From: Colocasia esculenta
Lineage: Eukaryota; Streptophyta; Magnoliopsida; Alismatales; Araceae
Length of the DNA stretch: 64,000 nucleotides
Assembly: GCA_014218235.1 (NCBI GenBank)
Contig: CM024755.1
Location: 76,306,631-76,370,630, forward strand
Direction: 5' to 3'
The position numbers and the translations under genes were made by a program. Positions 58,573 through 64,000 of the stretch are shown piece after piece; positions within the stretch are counted from its first letter, which is position 1; each line of letters starts with the position of its first letter. Below the pieces are notes generated by a model, which worked only from the letters and a program-made list of their open reading frames with translations, had not been told where the DNA came from and did no database searches.

Positions 58573-60523
58573 TCATGCAGAAAGAGGTGGAGGTGGAGGA
58601 GGAGGAGGGATTGGGAGTAAGATGGTCTCCATGTTCTTCATCCTTGCTTCCATAGCATTCAAACTTGTTCTCATTTGGGTTTGCATAGTAGAGAGTCTAG
58701 TGTGCAGAAGATCTTCCATTCTTTGATGATTTTCATACATGTTCTCTTGAAATATACCAAGACTGTGAGTTGCATGTTGACATGTAGCAGATGAACTAGG
58801 AACTGAGCCATTGTGCTGGAAGTTACTGTAGTCACTTCTAAGAGCTGCCATTTCATCATCAATATGAGCAATAAGATTCCTCATTCTGTCCATATCTTCA
58901 ACCAAATGAGCAAAGGACAATCGAGTCTTGGATACTTGAGTTACAGCTTCTTGACTATTGAAGAGTCCTTATTGAGTGTTAAGCAAAATGCCTTCTAGAA
59001 CAGTTTGAGGCTTGAGCTGAAGTTCTTGAAGTTGGATACAAGCATCACCCAAAGTTCCAATAAGCCTATTGAATCTTCTAGTAGCATGGTCGGCTACTTC
59101 ATGTTGTCTAATGAACTGCCCATTGATAGTGTTTTCCAAATGTTGAATTCTAAGCTGAAACCTGTCTGCCATTTGTTGTATTGAGGAGTTGATAGTTGCA
59201 AATTGGTCTTCAATAAATTTATACAATTCTGGTGGAACAGAAGATCCACCAGAAGATGCAGAAGCTGAACCATGAGAATGGTGAAGGAATGGTGGAGGGG
59301 CCAGAACAATGGGAGATACATGAGGTGCGGGAGTAACTGATCGTTCTTATGGTACTGGAAACTCAACCTCAACTGGTGATTGTTCAATAGAATCATGTTG
59401 TGGAGCATTAGCATCAGGAAGATGTTCTTCTTCTTCAACTACAGCATGTTGTTCAATAGCTGGCCCTCTATAAACCTGATCACCTTCAATCCGAAAACCC
59501 ATAAACTTTTGCACATGTTTCAGATAGTAGATGTTGTTTTGTGGAATGGACTTAGTTTTTTCATTAACAAATGATACACCAAAATGGCTGAATACCTCAG
59601 TGAGATACGCTGCATATGGCAGTGACCTATGAAGATCTTTCCTGTTTGTTTCTCCCAAAATTTGTGTCATGATCAAATTCAAGTTGACTTTGATATTCTT
59701 TTTCATACAATACATGAAAAATCTTTGTATGTCTGTCAGCCTGTTCCTTCCACCACCCTGAGGTGTAATGATTGTGGTGAGAATGTGATGAATCAACCGA
59801 ATGACTGGTGGAAAAGTGTTTGTATTGAATCTAGTAACATGAGTTTGCCTAGAATCAGTGAGGTCGTGTGGTAGACCTGTGAGTCGAGTGAATGCTTCAT
59901 GTAGGTCAAACTCAAATTCACTCCAATCTTTACCATCATCTGGAAACTTGAAAAGCTAAGAAGCCAGCTTAGAAGTGAAGACCATTGAGACTCCTTTAAC
60001 CTCGGATTGAAAACCCTCAGGAACATCAACCAAATTCATATAAAATTCTTGAACCAACCTAGGGTAAAATGTGCAAAATTCTGAAATAAAATGCAGCTAG
60101 CCTTGAAATTTAAAAAAATTGACAAAATCAGGAAATGCACTGGCTAAATTCTCATCTGTCAAATCCACAGCACGGGGCTTGAGAATGGGTCTCCCTTCTG
60201 TGGCTATCTTAGAAGGTGTAACTTCAGGGAGAGGAGAAGAACCAGAAGAGTTGGAGGATGATTCTTCGATACTTGAGGCACTGGTGTTTGAAGAACTGGA
60301 TAGAATGTTCCGTCTAGGGTGTCTAGATGTCATGGGGAACTTGCCTTTACCAGTAGACACCCTTCCCCGCTTGGAAGGAGTTGTAGAGGGTGAAGAAACA
60401 CCTGGAGACTATGTTGGATCATGGCAACGCTTGCTCCTACATTCAGGCTGGGGTTCTTCAATCACGACCCCTGGAGCAGAAGCCCTAGACCTTGCTCCTC
60501 TGTGGGGAAACTGCTTGGGAGCC
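58573..60523 (-). pseudogene. Sirevirus C ORF3 (plant-transposon-protein-like)
   Basis: One frame from the ATG at 60523 (MAPKQFPHRGARS) to 58573, without any frameshift but with in-frame stops near 60406, 60097, 59957, 59347 and 58969, several of which fit single C-to-T changes. Shared blocks are EFYMNLVDVPEGFQSEVKG, FPPVIRLIHHILTTIITP and LPYAAYLTEVFSHFGV. A Ser-rich N-terminal part, a C-terminal coiled coil and a polyproline end follow. Same position and layout as ORF3 of A. Confidence 0.72.
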
Positions 60524-62441
60524 ATGGAGAAGTAAAGAATGAGAAGAAAAGAAGGATGAAATGTTGGAGTTGAAGAGCGCGGAAAGACAGAGTATCGACT
60601 TCTTGGGAGTTGATACCAAGTGGAATAGAAAATGGAGGTGGTAGGGTCGACATGGGGTTTTAGGGTGTAGAAAAAAAAAAAAAAAGGTCTTCGACATCTC
60701 TACAAGGAGGTTAAAATGAACCCCATGATCCATTTACCCTAAACATGAACCGGCGTTCAAACCCAGGTGTGTCGACGCATAAGAAGAGTGTGTCGACCTG
60801 ACAAGCTTTTGGTGTCGACACACAAGGAGAGTGTGTCAACCTCACTTGATAAAAAATTGTCAGATTTGAGATAGGAATGAGAAGGGATATCTTTAATATG
60901 ATGAGCCATTTCTGAAATCAATAATTCAAGGATTTTTAATATGTTAAAGAAATCATTTCCAACTTTTTCATCATAATCCCAACATTTATTCACTGAGTTG
61001 AACGATATCTGGCATGAGATTGAACTTTAATAAATTCTAAAGAATTGGAATGATTGCTTAAGGGATATAATGTATTCTATGCAGTCAATTTCAAACTTTT
61101 ACATTTTACTTAACCTAAAGTAATGTGATTTCTTTAGGATTGAGACAATTTATATTGAAATTGAACACTCTTGAAAGACTTGATTCAGGTTTAAGCTGTT
61201 CATTTTCTTTCATTGAATTTTTCTTCAATTTTTAAGCAATGAGCAGTCAAATATAGTAAATCCTTTTCACTCAAGTATACATGCTTTTTACACTCCAGAA
61301 TCCCTGGTTACTAAGGATTTACTAACCTTTTTACATGAAGATATACATTTATCAGACGCCATTATCTCCAGTTACTCAGTTAACATTGATCTTTTCATTT
61401 TGATTTAACCCCTTAGAACAGAGATAACACAGCACCTCATGACATACATAGCTCTTCACTTTTGTAAAGGTGTGCAGTTTCTCAGTGTTGTGTCATTGCT
61501 CTGTCAGAAAAATTTCTTGTGAATGAACATTAAGACTCTTAATGCAACTTGGTCTTTTATCAGTCTTGAAAGAAGTGTGCATGATCAATTACACAATTGA
61601 GAAAAAATCCATAAAGAAATCAAATTACCTGAGGAGCTCAGTGTATAAGAGAGTGTTGAATGTTAGAACATATTATAGCAACTCAGAAATCAATTCTTAT
61701 TTTCTTCAGAAAAAATTAATGAATATTTCATGTATTAGATATTCATCAACACACTGAATCAATTTTGATTTTGAGGAAAGAAAATGGCAATGATATCTTT
61801 AGCTCCCCCTGAGTCATTGATCTCAATTATTTTTCATCAAAAGTAAAGAAATCCTTCTTCAATGAAAGAATAGTCAAGATAATCAATTGAGTTGGATGAA
61901 ATTCAAAAAGAGATTAAGAGCTTCAAAAATGAGCAAGTATATGGTAGAATTCAGTGAAAGATTTCTCCACAACTCAAAATTTTCAGTCAAGCTTCCAACA
62001 CCTCATCATCTTTTGACCAACCTTAGCAACTTGTTCTCAAAAGCTTTATGGGCAGTTCTGAATCTCTTGACATCACAATTTTGAACTTTCTTCTGTTTTA
62101 AAATCACTAATGCTCCCCCTCAACTAGTGCATTAGATAAGCATTCAACATTAAAAAAAAAAACATACTCAATTTCAGCACTCAAATTCATCAAGCAAACA
62201 TACATGATTAATCATGTTTCAATCACATTGATAACAATCACAACACAACACAGAATTTTTTTTTTTAATTTAAAAAAAAAAAGTTGAATGATTCTTACAC
62301 ATCTTAGATCATGGGTACTTGGCGGAGGATTGTCCTCAACACATAATGATAGTTTTCAAACAAGCATAACTTGTCCTTCCACTAATCACTATTTGATATA
62401 CCTCATAATCTTAGCATAAAGAATCAAAAAGTTTTCAGTTT
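60524..62441 (-). other. Spacer between pol and ORF3 of C, with two palindrome pairs
   Basis: AT-rich and non-coding. Palindrome pairs start at 60769/60790 and 60812/60833, 21 bp apart, about 250 bp upstream of the ORF3 ATG. Polypurine-like motifs (CTCCCCCT) occur at about 61803 and 62113, and long T/A runs near 62250-62283. Confidence 0.72.
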
Positions 62442-63673
62442 TTATTCCATGTTGCATATTCCAAGTTCTCTTCTTAAATATGTGAATCTATCTTCAGGCA
62501 ATAGTTTTGTGATAATGTCTGCAATTTGTTTTTCAGTGGGGATGATTTCTAATTCAATATTTTTGTTTGCAACTTCATCCCTTAGAAAATGGTGCCTAAT
62601 CTCAATGTGTTTTGTTCTAGAGTGTTGTATTGGGTTTTTGGAAAGATTGATTGCACTAGTATTGTCTCACATGATAGATGAACATCCAATATCAATGTTG
62701 TAGTCAAGCAATTGACTTTTAATCCACAACACTTGAGCTGCACAACTTCCTGCAGCAACATATTCTGCTTCTGTAGTAGATAGTGCAACTGAGTGTTGCT
62801 TTTTGGATGCCCATGTTATCATGCAATTTCCTAAGAATTGACAATATCCACTAGTACTTTTCCTATCAAGCTTACATCCAGCATAATCAGCATCAGAATA
62901 TGAAATCAAATTGGCATGACATCCAACTGGATACCATAACCCCAAATCACAAGTTCCACAGAGATATCTAAAAATTCTCTTAACTGCAAGCAAGTGACTC
63001 TCCCTTGGACTAGACTGAAATCTAGCACAAAGACATACACTAAATTGAATATCTGGCCTACTTGCAGTAAGATACAAAAGAGATCCAATCATACCTCTAT
63101 ATTGCTTTGTATCAACCAATTTACCTCTTTCATATTTGTCTAATTTGATGCTTATACTCATGGGAGTAGTTGATGTTTTGGCTTGTTCAAAGTGAAATCT
63201 CTTGAGTAGTTCCTTTACATATTTGGCTTGATTTATAAAGAACACGTCCTCAAGTTGTTTGACCTACAAACCAAGAAAGAATTGTAATTCTCCCATAAGA
63301 CTCATTTCAAATTCACTGTGCATGTGATTTAAAAATTCTTCACACAGTGAAGGATTGGTAGAACCAAAGATAATGTCATCCACATAAACTTGAACTATAA
63401 TGATATGATTGTGGACTGATTTTGTGAAAAGAGTTTGATCCACCTTACCTCTGGAATAGTTTTTACTAACCAGAAAGTTGCTCAATCTATCATACCATGC
63501 TCTTGGAGCCTGTTTCAAACCATAAACCGATTTATGCAATTTGTAAACATGGTTAGGTTTATCAAGATCCTCAAATCCAGGAGGTTGAGCAACAAACACT
63601 TCTTCTTTTATGTAACCATTCAAAAAAGCAGTTTTCACATCCATTTGAAATAGTTTGAAATTTTTAGAACATG
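62442..63673 (-). pseudogene. Sirevirus C pol, RT and RNase H part
   Basis: Shows QMDVKTAFLNGYIKEEVF, VYVDDIIFGSTNPSLCEEF, GMIGSLLYLTASRPDIQFSV, SDADYAGCKLDRKSTSGYC and ALSTTEAEYVAAGS. It ends RRELGICNM and a stop at 62442. In-frame stops: TAG near 63264 (CAG in A) and TGA near 62668 (a Cys codon in A). The frame is cut just upstream of the RT motif QMDVKTAFLNG by the insertion at 63674. Confidence 0.92.
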
Positions 63674-64000
63674 TGTAACACCCCAGAAATATTTGGGGTT
63701 GATTTATAATTTTTACGGAATTTTTCCGATGTGTTTTCTGTCGTACGATAATAGTACGTAAGTTTTATCATTCTGATAATTGTGGAATTTATTTATTCCC
63801 CTTTATTTCTAAAATTCATTTGATACGATTCTACTCTTGAAATATCTGTCCATTGTATATGCAACTCCACATTTGATCTGATATGATATCCGTTCTACTC
63901 TGCTATTCAATCTGTTAGTATTGCATGCATTATCATCATATACATGTTCTTATCTTCCCTATTTAAAATGTTAATCATGTATACTAGTGCCCGCACAATA
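63674..64000 (+). repeat. Start of another Ty3-gypsy LTR, cut by window end
   Basis: Begins TGTAACACCCCAGAAAT inside the pol of C. It resembles the gag-only gypsy LTR at both its start (TGTAGCACCCCGGAAAT) and at a later module (TGTTAATCA...GTGCCCGCACA, compare 49628-49655). Here that module comes only about 290 bp from the start, against 3.4 kb in 46244-50075. It is a shorter relative or an internally deleted copy. Confidence 0.7.

Larger units (their letters stand above)
56917..63673 (-). mobile_element. Sirevirus C (Ty1-copia), 3' part; right end outside window
   Basis: One LTR (56917-58178), ORF3 and the 3' part of pol are visible on the minus strand. The pol is cut at 63673 by another LTR element. 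It is related to A: the LTR starts share TGAA...GCGGAA and a G run with GTTGAATAG, both have four palindrome pairs in the LTR and two pairs upstream of ORF3. Stops in pol and ORF3 show it is older than A. Confidence 0.88.

Noticed and set aside
60669..60683. A15 run as a poly(A) tail of a LINE or processed pseudogene
   Set aside because: No target duplication or non-LTR coding sequence is adjacent, and it lies in the spacer upstream of ORF3 of Sirevirus C.

Overview
This is nuclear DNA of a flowering plant with a large, retrotransposon-rich genome. Nearly all of the window is LTR retrotransposons and their remains, nested inside each other. The evidence is Ty1-copia (Sirevirus/Maximus type) and Ty3-gypsy gag-pol coding sequence, plant-type primer-binding sites matching initiator tRNA-Met (TGGTATCAGAGC), polypurine tracts, 5-bp target duplications and spliced plant mobile domain (PMD) genes. 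I saw no rRNA, tRNA, CRISPR array or ordinary single-copy host gene. The species cannot be named from this sequence.

Layout, left to right. 1-717: unassigned AT-rich flank. 718-10080: a complete non-autonomous gypsy element (LARD; LTRs of about 3.15 kb, non-coding interior, minus strand) with target duplication TCCGG/TCTGG. 10447-10635: a broken gypsy gag. 10636-11864: an LTR in minus orientation with a polypurine tract to its right. 13062-14448 and 39444-39521: a PMD/DUF7745-like gene on the plus strand, cut in two by Sirevirus B (14449-39442, minus strand, target duplication CATCC). Inside the gag of B lies Sirevirus A (25237-36555, minus strand), which is young: I saw three differences between its 1350-bp LTRs, and its gag and pol are open. 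40086-42687: a second, multi-exon PMD gene. 44062-56916: a decayed Tat-type gypsy pol on the minus strand, interrupted at 46244-55492 by a gag-only gypsy element (TR-GAG type, plus strand, exact duplication GTCAT) and at 56917 by Sirevirus C (minus strand). C runs to 63673, where yet another gypsy LTR interrupts its pol.

The most interesting signal is one that cuts across these elements. Five element groups each carry their own short CpG-centred palindrome, repeated at nearly fixed spacing: CTGTCGACAG in A (22 exact copies, in pairs 21-22 bp apart), GTGTCGACAC in C (pairs 21 bp apart), TCGTWACGA in B (21/17-bp steps), TTGACGTCAA in the PMD-bearing unit (two eight-site arrays with the same 16,17,16,16,16,17,16 spacing), and GTCGCGAC half-sites in a 28-bp cassette shared by the LARD and the gag-only gypsy. 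In the minus-strand LTRs where a TATA box is visible, the arrays lie upstream of it. In A and C further pairs sit just upstream of a third ORF. The coding elements also carry an accessory ORF (ORF3 in the Sireviruses, PMD genes in the gypsy-like unit). I propose as a hypothesis that these are element-specific recognition arrays read by a dimeric host or element-encoded protein, comparable in logic to the VANC motif-array anti-silencing system of VANDAL transposons. All coordinates, spacings and identities were read by eye.
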